The notes below the pieces were generated by a model. It was not told where the DNA came from. It ran no database searches and saw only the letters and a list, made by a program, of their open reading frames with translations. Position numbers and translations under genes: made by a program. Of a DNA stretch of 64,000 nucleotides, positions 49,486 to 58,084 are shown in pieces (position 1 is the stretch's first letter; each line of letters starts with the position of its first letter). This stretch comes from Gaiellasilicea sp963829845. Its GTDB lineage: Bacteria > Actinomycetota > Thermoleophilia > Gaiellales > Gaiellaceae. The stretch lies in the NCBI GenBank assembly GCA_963829845.1, contig CAWHKD010000012.1:230584-294583 (forward strand), read 5' to 3'.

Positions 49486-50638
49486 CTACTCCCCGCCGGC
49501 AGTGACTTCGACGGTCTCCTTCTTCCAGTCTGCACCGTTCACGTCCACGCCCTCGTCCTCGAGCTCCTTCACGGCCGCCTCGGCGAGGTCGGTGCGGTAG
49601 GAGTCGCTGGACGCGGGCTGCTTGATCACGGCGAACTGCTTCGCAATGTCGGCCGTCCGCTGGAAGGCGGCCTCGTCCATCACGCCGATCCCGGTCGCGT
49701 TCGGCCACGTCAGCGCGTTGATCTCGTTCAGCTGCCAGACGCTGGTGTCCCTCACCGAGCGTCGGGCCGCTGTCGAGCACGTACTGGAGGCACTCGTCCT
49801 GGTGGTCGCGGCAGAAGACCCAGCCCTTGAAGCTCGCCTTCAGGAACCGCTGGGCGATGTCCTGATTCGCCTCGTCAGCGATCCAGCTCCCCTGCACGAA
49901 GATCCCGTCCTCGAGCATCGCCGTCCCGGCGTCCTCCATCGAGATCACGTTCAAGTCGTCGAGCGTGTAGAGCTCACCCGTCTCGGGATTCTTCGTCTCG
50001 AGCACCTGCGCGAGCTCGTTGTAGGTCATCGCCGCGGCCGCGTCGACGTCGTTGTTGAGGAAGAGGTTCATGTCGAACGGCTGGTTGACGATCGTGACGT
50101 CGTCCTTCGACTTGGGATCGATGTTGTTCTTGACGAGAGCGGCATACAGCTCGTTCTCGTTGCCACAGCACCAGACGCCGACCTTCTTGCCCTTCATTCC
50201 GGCCACGTCGGTGATGCCGCTGTCCTTCCACGTCAGCTCGGTCATGCCGCTCCGGGCGAACACCTGCGCGATGTTGACGAGGTCGCCGCCCTGGTCGCGC
50301 GCGGCGAGGAGCGCCGGCAGCCAGTCGATTCCGAACTCGGCCTGGCCGCTCGCGACGACCTGCTCCGGGGTGATGTCAGGCCCGCCGGGCTTGAGCTCGA
50401 CGTCGAGGCCCTCGTCCTCGTAGTAGCCCTCCTCGAGCGCCGCGTAGTAGCCGGCGAACTGGGCCTGCGTGACCCACTTCAGCTGCAGCGAGACCTTGTC
50501 GAGCTCCGCCGGCGCCCCGGTGGTCGCGGCCGCGCCCGTGTCGGCCGCCTCTTCGTCGTCGCCGCCGCAGCCTGCAGCCACGAGCGAGAGCGCGGCGATC
50601 AGGCCGGCGAACAGAAGCCAGATCCGAGCCTTCTTCAT
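49486..50638 (-). CDS. ABC transporter substrate-binding lipoprotein, NMT1/THI5-like (frame-disrupted)
   Basis: Exported binding protein of ~383 residues. The signal peptide ends in a lipobox (LSLVAAGCGG), so it is a lipoprotein. The body matches NMT1/THI5-like proteins: LQLKWVTQAQFAGYYAALEE, GVWCCGNENELYAAL (compare the cysteine-rich site of pyrimidine-precursor binders), FDMNLFLNNDVDAAAAMTYN. The C-terminal ~90 residues are in another frame; deleting one base from CCC at 49749-49751 restores LGEDTSVWQLNEIN. The neighbours argue for a dihydropyrimidine, pyrimidine or hydantoin ligand. Confidence 0.87.
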
Positions 50639-50682
50639 GCGGTGTCCTTTCCTTCGTTCGTTTTGCCCTCTTGACACGTGGA

Positions 50683-51504
50683 TCACCCTGACGACGCCCG
50701 TGAGGACGGATGCCAGCTCAGCACCCGCCGCTCGACGAGCGCGACAGCCGAGTAGAACAGGATTCCGAGCACGCTCGCAACCGTGATCGCCGCCCAGGCG
50801 AGCTCGAACTGGAAGAGCGCGGCCGAGTTCCTGATCTGGAACCCGAGCGCCTCCTGTGAGCTGAGGAAATACTCGCCCACGATTGCGCCGATCATCGCGA
50901 GCACCGTCGCCACCTTCAAGGCCGAGAAGAGATAGGGCAGCGAGTTCGGGATCCGGACCCGCCGCAGCGTCGCGATCTCGCCCGCTGCGTAGGAGCGCAT
51001 CAGCTCGATCGACTGCGGCCGCACCGAGGTCAGACCGCGCAGCGTGTTCACCATCACCGGGAAAAAGACGAGGATCGCCGCGATCGCCATCTTCGAGGTC
51101 TTCTCGAGCGGCCCGAACCACTGGTTCGTGATCGGCGCGAACGCGATGATCGGCACGGCATTGGCGGCGATCGCGAACGGCATCAGCGCGCGGCCGAGGC
51201 TGCGGAAGCGGGCGAGGACGATCGCGGAGAGGACGGCGAGCGTCGAGCCGATCACGTAGCCGCCGAGCGCCTCGGAGAAGGTGTAGATCCCCGCCGACCA
51301 CAGCAGGCGCCGTTGCTCCCACAGCGTGTCGAGGATCGCGGAGGGTGCCGGCAGCAGGAAGCGTTGGACGTCGAGCGCCCGCACGAGGCCCTCCCAGAGC
51401 AGGATCCCGAGCACGAGCACCACGACGGCCGGAATCCAGTCGATCGCGCCGCGCCCCATCCGCGCTCCGATCGTCCCTCGCGGGACGGGAGCGACGACGC
51501 TCAC
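50683..51504 (-). CDS. ABC transporter permease, SsuC/ThiX type
   Basis: Inner-membrane permease of 273 residues with about six helices. The coupling region is ELMRSYAAGEIATLRRVRIP (~168-187), and IGAIVGEYFLSSQEALGFQI is characteristic of nitrate/sulfonate/pyrimidine-type importers. One of two permeases for the same ATPase, so the channel is probably a heterodimer. Its start overlaps the ATPase stop (4 bp). Confidence 0.88.
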   Translation of the reverse strand: MSVVAPVPRGTIGARMGRGAIDWIPAVVVLVLGILLWEGLVRALDVQRFLLPAPSAILDTLWEQRRLLWSAGIYTFSEALGGYVIGSTLAVLSAIVLARFRSLGRALMPFAIAANAVPIIAFAPITNQWFGPLEKTSKMAIAAILVFFPVMVNTLRGLTSVRPQSIELMRSYAAGEIATLRRVRIPNSLPYLFSALKVATVLAMIGAIVGEYFLSSQEALGFQIRNSAALFQFELAWAAITVASVLGILFYSAVALVERRVLSWHPSSRASSG

Positions 51505-52328
51505 AGTCCTTCCTCCGCGACGTAGAGCGGCGTCTCGTCCTCTTCCGGTGCGTCGAGGGCGTGGCCCTTGCGCAGCCGCCGCCGGACCTCGGTGATCAGC
51601 TCGGCGAAGCGCGGCTGCTCCCGGGTCTCGAGCCCGCGCGGCTGCGGCAGGTCGATCTCGACGATCCCCGCGACCCGCCCTGGGCGTGCCGACATCACGA
51701 CGACGCGGGTGGAGAGGAAGACGGACTCGGCGATCGAGTGCGTCACGAAGACGACCGTCGAGAGCGTCTCCTGCCAGATCCGCAGCAACTCGTTGTTCAT
51801 CCGCTCCCTCGTCATCTCGTCGAGCGCGCCGAAGGGCTCGTCCATCAGGAGCAGCGGCGGCGAGAACGAGAGCGCCCGTGCGATCGAGACGCGTTGCTGC
51901 ATCCCGCCCGACAGCTGCCAGGGATGGTGCTTCTCGAATCCGCTCAGCTCGACCAGCTCGACCATCTCCTGCACGCGCGCGTCCCGCCGCCGGCGGTCCC
52001 AGCCGGCCATCTCCAGTGGAAGAGCGATGTTCTTCGCGACCGTGCGCCAGTCGTAGAGGACGGCGTCCTGGAAGACGATCCCGTAATCACGGTCGAGCCG
52101 CGCCTGGTGCGCGCTCTTCCCGTTGACGAGCACGTCGCCCTCGCTCGGCCGGATCAGATCGCCGATGATCCGCAGCAGGGTCGACTTGCCACAGCCGGAA
52201 GGGCCGATCAGCGACACGAACTCGCCCGGCTGCACGTCGAGGTCGATCCGGTCGAGCGCGAGCACGTCGCCGCGCTCGAAGCGCTTCGAGAGCCCGGCGA
52301 TCGAGACGGCGGCCGCTTCGACAGTCAC
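51501..52328 (-). CDS. ABC transporter ATP-binding protein, SsuB/ThiZ type
   Basis: ATPase of 275 residues. Walker A LIGPSGCGKSTLLRIIG (~42-58), Q-loop GIVFQDAVLYDWRTVAKNI, signature QLSGGMQQRVSIARAL, Walker B LLLMDEPFGALDEMTRE and H-loop VFVTHSIAESVFLSTRVV. The GTG start overlaps the stop of the upstream permease (GTGA), giving a tightly coupled importer operon. Confidence 0.9.
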   Translation of the reverse strand: MTVEAAAVSIAGLSKRFERGDVLALDRIDLDVQPGEFVSLIGPSGCGKSTLLRIIGDLIRPSEGDVLVNGKSAHQARLDRDYGIVFQDAVLYDWRTVAKNIALPLEMAGWDRRRRDARVQEMVELVELSGFEKHHPWQLSGGMQQRVSIARALSFSPPLLLMDEPFGALDEMTRERMNNELLRIWQETLSTVVFVTHSIAESVFLSTRVVVMSARPGRVAGIVEIDLPQPRGLETREQPRFAELITEVRRRLRKGHALDAPEEDETPLYVAEEGL

Positions 52329-53221
52329 GCGACATGCTCCGGCGCGCGGCGGACGAGCAGCCGCTCGGCGATCGCGACGACGGCGAAGAAGATGATCCCG
52401 AGCCCCGCCGCGATGATGTTGGTCGCCCAGAGGCTCTCGGGCGAGGTGATGTAGTACTGGTTGAAGTTGAGGATCGCCCCGGCGAGGCCATCCTGGATCG
52501 ACGAGGGCAGCTCGCCGATGATCGCCCCCACGACGGAGGCCGGCGCGGCGATCTTCAGCGCCGTGAACAGGAACGGGAACGAGGCCGGGATCCGCAGCTT
52601 CAGGAGGATCTTCCAGCGGCTCGCCGCGTAGGAGCGCATCAGCTCGAGCGCGCGCGGGTCTGCCGACTGGAGCCCGCGCAGCGTGTTGATCGTGACCGGG
52701 AAGAAGGTGAGGTAGGCGGCGATCACCGAGACGGCGCCCCAGCCCTCGAGCGGCTCGGGCAGCTTCGGGTTCACCCAGACGACGACCATCGGCGCGATCG
52801 CCAGAATCGGGATCGTCTGCGACGCGACGATGTAGGGCAGAAAGCCGCGCTGCAGCAGCCTCGACTCGGAGAGCACGATCGCGATCGCGAAGCCGACCGT
52901 CGCGCCGAGCAGGAAGCCGGCGGCGGCCTCCCTTGCCGTGAACGCGGCTGCGTCGAGCAGCACGTCGATCAGCAGCGGGCCGTTCCGCCGCGAGGGCTCG
53001 AACAGCTGGCCGACCATGTCGTGGACGTGCGGCATGGTCCGCTCGTTGACGGGGAACGGGTGGGTGAGCCCGACCCGCTCGCCGAACCACTTGTACGCCT
53101 CCCAGAGGAGGCAGGAGACGACGAACACGAGCGCCGTCAAGCCGACATTCCGCAATGCGGGCCGCAGCGCCTCACCACGACGCTCGACGACCGGAGGGCG
53201 GGCCAGTGCGGCGCTCGACAC
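52325..53221 (-). CDS. ABC transporter permease, SsuC/ThiX type
   Basis: Second permease of the importer, 298 residues. The coupling region ELMRSYAASRWKILLKLRIP (~192-211) and VVGAIIGELPSSIQDGLAGA match its partner. An extra periplasmic-looking stretch after TM1 (ERVGLTHPFPVNERTMPHVH) is unusual. First gene of the six-gene minus-strand operon (permease, ATPase, permease, binding protein, dihydropyrimidinase, propeller protein). Start GTG with a -10-like hexamer 6 nt upstream. Confidence 0.88.
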   Translation of the reverse strand: MSSAALARPPVVERRGEALRPALRNVGLTALVFVVSCLLWEAYKWFGERVGLTHPFPVNERTMPHVHDMVGQLFEPSRRNGPLLIDVLLDAAAFTAREAAAGFLLGATVGFAIAIVLSESRLLQRGFLPYIVASQTIPILAIAPMVVVWVNPKLPEPLEGWGAVSVIAAYLTFFPVTINTLRGLQSADPRALELMRSYAASRWKILLKLRIPASFPFLFTALKIAAPASVVGAIIGELPSSIQDGLAGAILNFNQYYITSPESLWATNIIAAGLGIIFFAVVAIAERLLVRRAPEHVA

Positions 53222-53227
53222 GGGTAG

Positions 53228-53233
53228 TGCTTA
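53228..53233 (-). promoter_or_regulatory. probable -10 box of a leaderless promoter for the importer-dihydropyrimidinase operon
   Basis: On the minus strand TAAGCA ends 6 nt before the GTG at 53221; the last base departs from TANNNT. Confidence 0.4.
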
Positions 53234-53250
53234 CCACACTCCACCGGCGG

Positions 53251-53279
53251 GTGACATGTCTGGAAGGCGTGGTTAGGAT
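53251..53279 (+). promoter_or_regulatory. leaderless promoter of the N-carbamoyl amidohydrolase gene
   Basis: GTGACA (53251-53256, -35) and TAGGAT (53274-53279, -10) are 17 bp apart, and the -10 box ends 6 nt before the GTG at 53286. This is the best complete sigma-70-type promoter I see in the window. Confidence 0.6.
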
Positions 53280-53285
53280 CGCCGC

Positions 53286-54527
53286 GTGCCGCTGAACCCG
53301 TCCCGTACCGTCGCCGAGCTGCGGGAGCTCCGTGAGCTCACCGGGGACGAGAACGGCGCCCAGCGGGTTGCCTGGACGGAGACGTGGAAGCGCGCGCAGC
53401 AGTGGATGTCGTCGAAGCTCGAGGGCACCGGCGCGGCGGAGAGCTTCGACGCGGCCGGGAACCAGTGGTGGACGCTGCCGGGAGCGAGCGAGAAGGCGCT
53501 GATCCTCGGCGGCCATCTCGATTCCGTCCCGAACGGGGGTTGGCTCGACGGGTGCCTGAACGTGACCGCGGGCGCCGAGGTGCTGCGCCGGATCGCCGAG
53601 GAGGGCGAGCCGCCTCTGACGGTGCGGCTCGTCTCCTGGGCCGACGAGGAAGGCGCGCGCTTCGGCCGCTCGCTCTTCGGCTCGTCCGCCGCGGCCGGCT
53701 CGATGGCCGACCAGGAAGAGCTGCGAGCGCTGAACGACGCCGACGGCGTCTCGCTCCCTGACGCAATTGCCGCTTTCGGCGTCGACCTCGACTCCGCCCT
53801 GGACGCGCGCTCCGAGCTCGAGAACGCGGCCGCCTACCTCGAGCTCCACATCGAGCAAGGACCCGTCCTCGAGTCGATGGATCTGCCGCTCGGTGCCGTG
53901 CTCGGAACCTTCGGCGTCGAGCGCCATCGGATCACGTGGCGCGGCCAGGCGGCGCACGCGGGCTCGACGCCGATGGATCAGCGCCGCGACGCGCTCGCCG
54001 GCGCAGCGAAGCTCGCTCTCGAACTGCGGGTGATCGCAGCGCAGGTGGGCGACGGCGCCGTCATGACGAGCGGCGGCGTCGTGTGCAAGCCGGGGATCGT
54101 CACGTCGGTTGTCGAAACGGCCGAGCAGCTGCTCGACATGCGCCACCTCGACGCGGACAAGCTCGCGGAGCTGAACAGCGCCGCTCACGAGGCGAGCGAG
54201 CGCTTCGCGGAGGAGGAGTCGCTCCAGGTCGAATGGGAGCGGATCTGGCAGATCGAGCCCATCCTCTTCGAGCTCGCCGACCTGGCAGAGGAGGCCGTGC
54301 GTGATGTGGCGGGAACGTCGCACCGGCTACCCAGCGGTCCCCTCCACGACGCGGCCGAGGTCTCGCGCGCGGGCGTGCCGACGGCGATGCTCTTCGTCCA
54401 GAGCCTTCGCGGCCTCAGCCACACGAAGCTCGAGGACACGAAGCCCGAGCACCTCGAGCTCGCCGTTCAGGCGCTCGACCGCCTGGCGACGAAGACGCTC
54501 GCCTGGGCAACCGGCGACAACCCGTAA
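53286..54527 (+). CDS. M20 Zn-dependent N-carbamoyl amidohydrolase (beta-ureidopropionase / N-carbamoyl-amino acid hydrolase)
   Basis: A 413-residue amidohydrolase of the allantoate amidohydrolase/beta-ureidopropionase/HyuC group. Metal sites: LGGHLDSVPNGGWLDGC (~73-89), SWADEEGARFGRS and LELHIEQGPVLE; dimer domain with WRGQAAHAGSTPMDQR; C-terminal PSGPLHDAAEVS and GLSHTKLED. It would release CO2 and ammonia from the N-carbamoyl acid made by dihydropyrimidinase, giving beta-alanine, beta-aminoisobutyrate or an alpha-amino acid. Divergent from the importer-dihydropyrimidinase operon by a 64-bp gap holding both promoters. Confidence 0.9.
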   Translation: MPLNPSRTVAELRELRELTGDENGAQRVAWTETWKRAQQWMSSKLEGTGAAESFDAAGNQWWTLPGASEKALILGGHLDSVPNGGWLDGCLNVTAGAEVLRRIAEEGEPPLTVRLVSWADEEGARFGRSLFGSSAAAGSMADQEELRALNDADGVSLPDAIAAFGVDLDSALDARSELENAAAYLELHIEQGPVLESMDLPLGAVLGTFGVERHRITWRGQAAHAGSTPMDQRRDALAGAAKLALELRVIAAQVGDGAVMTSGGVVCKPGIVTSVVETAEQLLDMRHLDADKLAELNSAAHEASERFAEEESLQVEWERIWQIEPILFELADLAEEAVRDVAGTSHRLPSGPLHDAAEVSRAGVPTAMLFVQSLRGLSHTKLEDTKPEHLELAVQALDRLATKTLAWATGDNP

Positions 54528-54571
54528 GCCGGCGCCGCGCCGAGACTGGGAATCGCAGCGGCGATCAGTCG

Positions 54572-54577
54572 TACACT
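54572..54577 (+). promoter_or_regulatory. -10 box of a leaderless promoter for the cyclase-ATPase gene
   Basis: TACACT ends 6 nt before the ATG at 54584. Confidence 0.55.
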
Positions 54578-54583
54578 CGACCG

Positions 54584-56792
54584 ATGGTCGTCTGTCCGAC
54601 CTGCGGTCAGGAGAATCCGGAGATCGCTCGGTTCTGCCTCGCCTGCGCGAGCGCCGCGTCGTAGCGCGAGCGCCCACGAGCCAGGACATGCGAAAGACGA
54701 TCACGGTCATCTTCGCCGACGTCGTCGGCTCCACAGCCCTCGCAGAGCAGTTGGACGCCGAGTCGCTGCGTCTGGTGATCGGTCGCTATTTCGAGGAGAT
54801 GAGCGCGGTCATCGAGCGTCACGGCGGCAAGGTCGAGAAGTTCATCGGTGACGCCGTCATGGCCGTTTTCGGCATCCCTGTCGTCCACGAGGACGATGCG
54901 CTGCGCGCCGCGCGGGCTGCTGTGGAGATGCGCGACGCGCTCGAAACCCTGAATGAGGAGCTCGAACGTGAGCATGGAGTCAGCATCCAGGTGCGCGTCG
55001 GTGTCAACACGGGGGAGGTCGTCGTCGGCGACCGTTGGTGCTCAGCGGTTCGCAACGGGCGACGCAGTCAACGTGGCCGCACGGCTCGAGCAAGCCGCCG
55101 GGCCGGGTGAGATCCTCATCGGTGAGAGCACGTATCGCCTCGTGCGAGGTGCCGCCACAGTTGAATTCGTCGAGCCGCTACCCCTCAAGGGCAAAAGCTG
55201 AGGCCGTGCCGGCGGCTCGCCTGCGTCGGCGTCACGGGTCGCGGCGGGCCACTCGTCCGGCGTCACCGATCGTCGGGCGAGACGACGAGCTCGCGCTCCT
55301 GGCTCGCCGCGTTCGAGCGCGTCGTATCCGGGCACGATGTGCCAGCTGGTGACCGTGATCGGGTCCGGCGGGTGTCGGGAAGTCTCGAGCTGATCGAGGA
55401 GTTCCTCCACCAACGATCCGACGAGGCGACAGTGTTCCGCGGTCGTTGCCTGTCCTACGGGGAAGGGATCACGTTCTGGCCGGTCAGGAACGTGATCACC
55501 GAGGCGGCCGGGTTGACGAGCGAAGAGTCGCGCGAGTCGGCGCGCGAGAAAATCCGCGTCCTCGTCGAGACCGCGCCGGACGCAGACCTGATCGTCGACC
55601 GTGTGGCGGATGCGGTCGGCGTCTGCCGAGCCGTCGCGAGGTCGCAGAGGCACGGCTTGGGCAATCGGCAGGACTCTTCGAGGAGCTCGCCCGCCGTCGG
55701 CCGCTGGTAGTCGTCTTCGACGACATCCACTGGGGCGAGCCGACCTTTCTCGACCTGGTCGAAGCGATCGCCGCAGAGTCCCGTCAGGCGCCGATCCTGG
55801 TGCTCTGCATGGCGCGACCGGACTTGCTCGAGGACCGCCCGGACTGGGGAGAAACGGAGCTCTGGGGGCGAGCAGGACTGTCGCTGGCGCCGCTCACTGC
55901 CGACGCATCGCGAGCGGCTTGTCAGTGAACCTGCTCGGCGCGCCCGAGGATGGTCATGGAGTGCGCCGCCGTATCACCGAGGCGGCCGAAGGCAATCCGT
56001 TCTTCGTCGAGGAGATGGTCGCCATGCTCGTCGATGAAGGATTGCTGGTCGGCCGAGAGGGCGGCTGTCGACGACCGGCGATTCGTCGCAGGTCTCTCTT
56101 CCGGCCACGATCCAGGCGCTGCTCGGTGCGCGCCTCGACCGGCTCGACCGAGAAGACCGCGCGGTTCTCGAGCGAGGAGTCGGTCGAAGGCAAGGTCTTC
56201 CATCGCGGGGCCGTCATCGAGCTGTCGCCCCCGGCGAGCGATCGCTCCTCGACGAACGTCTGCGCTCGGCTCCTGGAGCGGGATTTTCTTCAGCCGGGCC
56301 GGGCGGGCTTTCGTGACGAGCAGGCTTTCGGCTTCCGCCACCAGCTACTTCGTGACGTCGCCTATGAGTCGGTGCCCAAGGCGCTGCGGGCGGAGCTGCA
56401 CGAGACGTTCGCCGGCTGGCTCGAAGAACAAGGCCGAGACCGCGCCCAGGAATTCGACGAGATTCTCGGCCACCACCTGCAGCAGGCCTACGGTTACAGG
56501 TCGGACCTCGGCCCGGTCGATGAGCGTGGCCGAGAGCTCGCCACGCACGCAGCGAGCCATCTCGCGAGCGCCGGATCGCGTGCATACGCGCGTGGTGACA
56601 TGTCGGGAACGCGCAACGCTGCTCGCTCGCGCGCTGACCCTGATGCCGACGGAGAGCGCCGATCGCGCCGACGTCGTGCTGAGGCTCGACGACGCTCGGT
56701 TCGAGCTCGGCGAATACAGGAAAGCGACGGCTGAGTCGTACGTCGCTGCAGCTGTTACTGGCACCGGCCGCTCGGTCACACCTGGGAGATGA
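54584..56792 (+). pseudogene. class III adenylate/guanylate cyclase fused to AAA ATPase, multiply broken and truncated
   Basis: Fragments in all three frames line up as one protein: zinc ribbon CPTCGQENPEIARFC; cyclase domain ITVIFADVVGSTALAEQ, HGGKVEKFIGDAVMAVFG, RVGVNTGEVVVGD then, after a shift, GDAVNVAARLEQAAGPGEIL; a damaged P-loop near 55360-55390; FDDIHWGEPTFLDLVE; ITEAAEGNPFFVEEMVAML; FGFRHQLLRDVAYESVPKAL. At least five frame changes are needed. The helical-repeat region usually following is cut off after ~100 residues, so unlike the other broken genes this one is also truncated. Its promoter box is intact. Confidence 0.75.
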
Positions 56793-56980
56793 AGGAGAGC
56801 GGAGGTAAGCCGGTGCTGCGCTGCGCAGCCTGCGGCAAGGTGACACGCGGTCCGCGGGGCTGGGTCGACAAGCGGGATGATCCCGAGTCCAGACAGGAGC
56901 GGATTGATATCGCGGCGGCGCAGGTGCTGGCGGCGGCGGATGAGTCGGCGCCGGCGGCGGCGACTGAGTCCGGCCCGTCG
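56789..56980 (+). other. possible small zinc-ribbon ORF, 3' end unclear
   Basis: An ATG overlapping the cyclase stop (ATGA), or a GTG at 56813 behind AGCGGAGG, opens a frame with RCAACGKVTRGPRGWVDKR, resembling short actinobacterial zinc-ribbon proteins. The second cysteine pair is not found and the frame runs on antisense to the DUF606 gene without a natural stop, so it is a fragment or frame-shifted. Confidence 0.3.
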
Positions 56981-57429
56981 TCAGAGGAAGCGCACCGCCG
57001 CGACGCCGGCGGCGACGAGCGCCATTCCCAGCAGCCGCCCCGGCGTGACCGGGTTCTCCTCGAAGCCGACCCAGCCGAAGTGGTCGACCGCGAGCGAGGC
57101 GACGGCCTGGCCGGCGAGGATGAACGCGAACAGCGCCGCCGCGCCGAGCTTCGGCGCGGTCACGACCGAGCCGAGCACGTAGAAGGCGCCGAGGAAGCCG
57201 CCGACCCAGACCCACCACGGCGCCGCGCCAAGCGTCTTCTCGCCCGGGCCAGCCGCGCGCGAAGACCAGCGTCGCGACGACCAGCACCGCAGCTCCCGAC
57301 CGCGAACGAGACGAGCGTGGCGCGCAGCGGGCTTCCGACCCAGGTCGCGAGCTGCGCGTTGACCCCGAACTGGATCGGCAGCATCGCGCCCGCGGCGATC
57401 GCGAACAGGTAGTAGGGCCACGCCGTCAC
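56981..57429 (-). CDS. DUF606/YdcZ-family DMT membrane protein (frame-disrupted)
   Basis: About 149 residues with five membrane helices once two extra bases are removed (near 57285 and in CCC at 57243-57245). Pieces: AWPYYLFAIAAGAMLPIQFG, VNAQLATWVGSPLRATLVSF, VLVVATLVFARGW, APWWVWVGGFLGAFYVLGSV, APKLGAAALFAFILAGQ and FGWVGFEENPVTPGRLLGMA. Length and order match the DUF606 branch of the drug/metabolite transporter superfamily. GTG start 6 nt from a CAGCAT hexamer. Confidence 0.72.
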
Positions 57430-57435
57430 GCGCCA

Positions 57436-57441
57436 ATGCTG
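57436..57441 (-). promoter_or_regulatory. possible -10 box of a leaderless promoter for the DUF606 gene
   Basis: On the minus strand CAGCAT ends 6 nt before the GTG at 57429; the first base departs from TANNNT. Confidence 0.4.
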
Positions 57442-57556
57442 GCGACGGCGCCGGACATCCCGGCGGTTGTGCCGATCGCGGCTATGTGATATTTGCCGCC
57501 ATGACCGGGGGACGCCGCCGGCGGGTGCCGGCGGCATCGACACGAAAGGCGGCAGC

Positions 57557-58024
57557 ATGGCCAAGAGAGCAGTGGTTTGGCTGGTGGGTCTCACGGCGCT
57601 CGCAGCGCTTCTCGCATCGGGCGCGACGGCAGGAAAGCCGGTGTTCGAGCGCATCGTCGTCGACGAGACGGCACCGGATCCGTTCCTCACGGCGGAGTGC
57701 GGCGTCGCAGTGACCACACAAGCACAGGGCAGCGTGATCATGCGGATCTTCGACGGGACCGGCACCGGCCCGGCGTCCGTGTCGACGCTCAACATCGCAC
57801 TCACCGCGACGGCGGGCGACAACGTCGTCCGCTTCCGTGACGTGGGCGCAGACGTCGTACGGATCGAGCCGGACGGCACGGCGATCCTGATGATCATCGG
57901 GCAGGTGCCGTTCGACTTCACGGGCGTGCTCAAGATCGACCTCGAAACGGGAGAAGCGATCCTCGAGCCGCAGCACAGCACGGCCGAGAACCTCGAAAAG
58001 GCCTGTGCGACGCTGACGGGCTGA
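57557..58024 (+). CDS. secreted protein of unknown function
   Basis: A 155-residue exported protein. Signal peptide MAKRAVVWLVGLTALAALLA, cleavage likely after ATAG or nearby. The mature part is strand-rich with two cysteines (FLTAECGVAVTTQAQGSVIM; LEKACATLTG) and reads like a single beta-sandwich domain; proteins like this are common in soil actinobacteria but I know no function. The ATG at 57557 has AAAGGCGG upstream; in-frame upstream sequence is antisense-like and not signal-peptide compatible. Confidence 0.7.
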   Translation: MAKRAVVWLVGLTALAALLASGATAGKPVFERIVVDETAPDPFLTAECGVAVTTQAQGSVIMRIFDGTGTGPASVSTLNIALTATAGDNVVRFRDVGADVVRIEPDGTAILMIIGQVPFDFTGVLKIDLETGEAILEPQHSTAENLEKACATLTG

Positions 58025-58071
58025 CATCCGAAGCCGGGGCGGGGCTCTTCCACCGGGCCCCGCAACGGCGA

Positions 58072-58077
58072 TATGCT
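58072..58077 (+). promoter_or_regulatory. -10 box of a leaderless promoter for the LLM oxidoreductase
   Basis: TATGCT ends 7 nt before the ATG at 58085. It overlaps the alternative ATG at 58073, which therefore is unlikely to be the start. Confidence 0.5.
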
Positions 58078-58084
58078 CGCCCCG

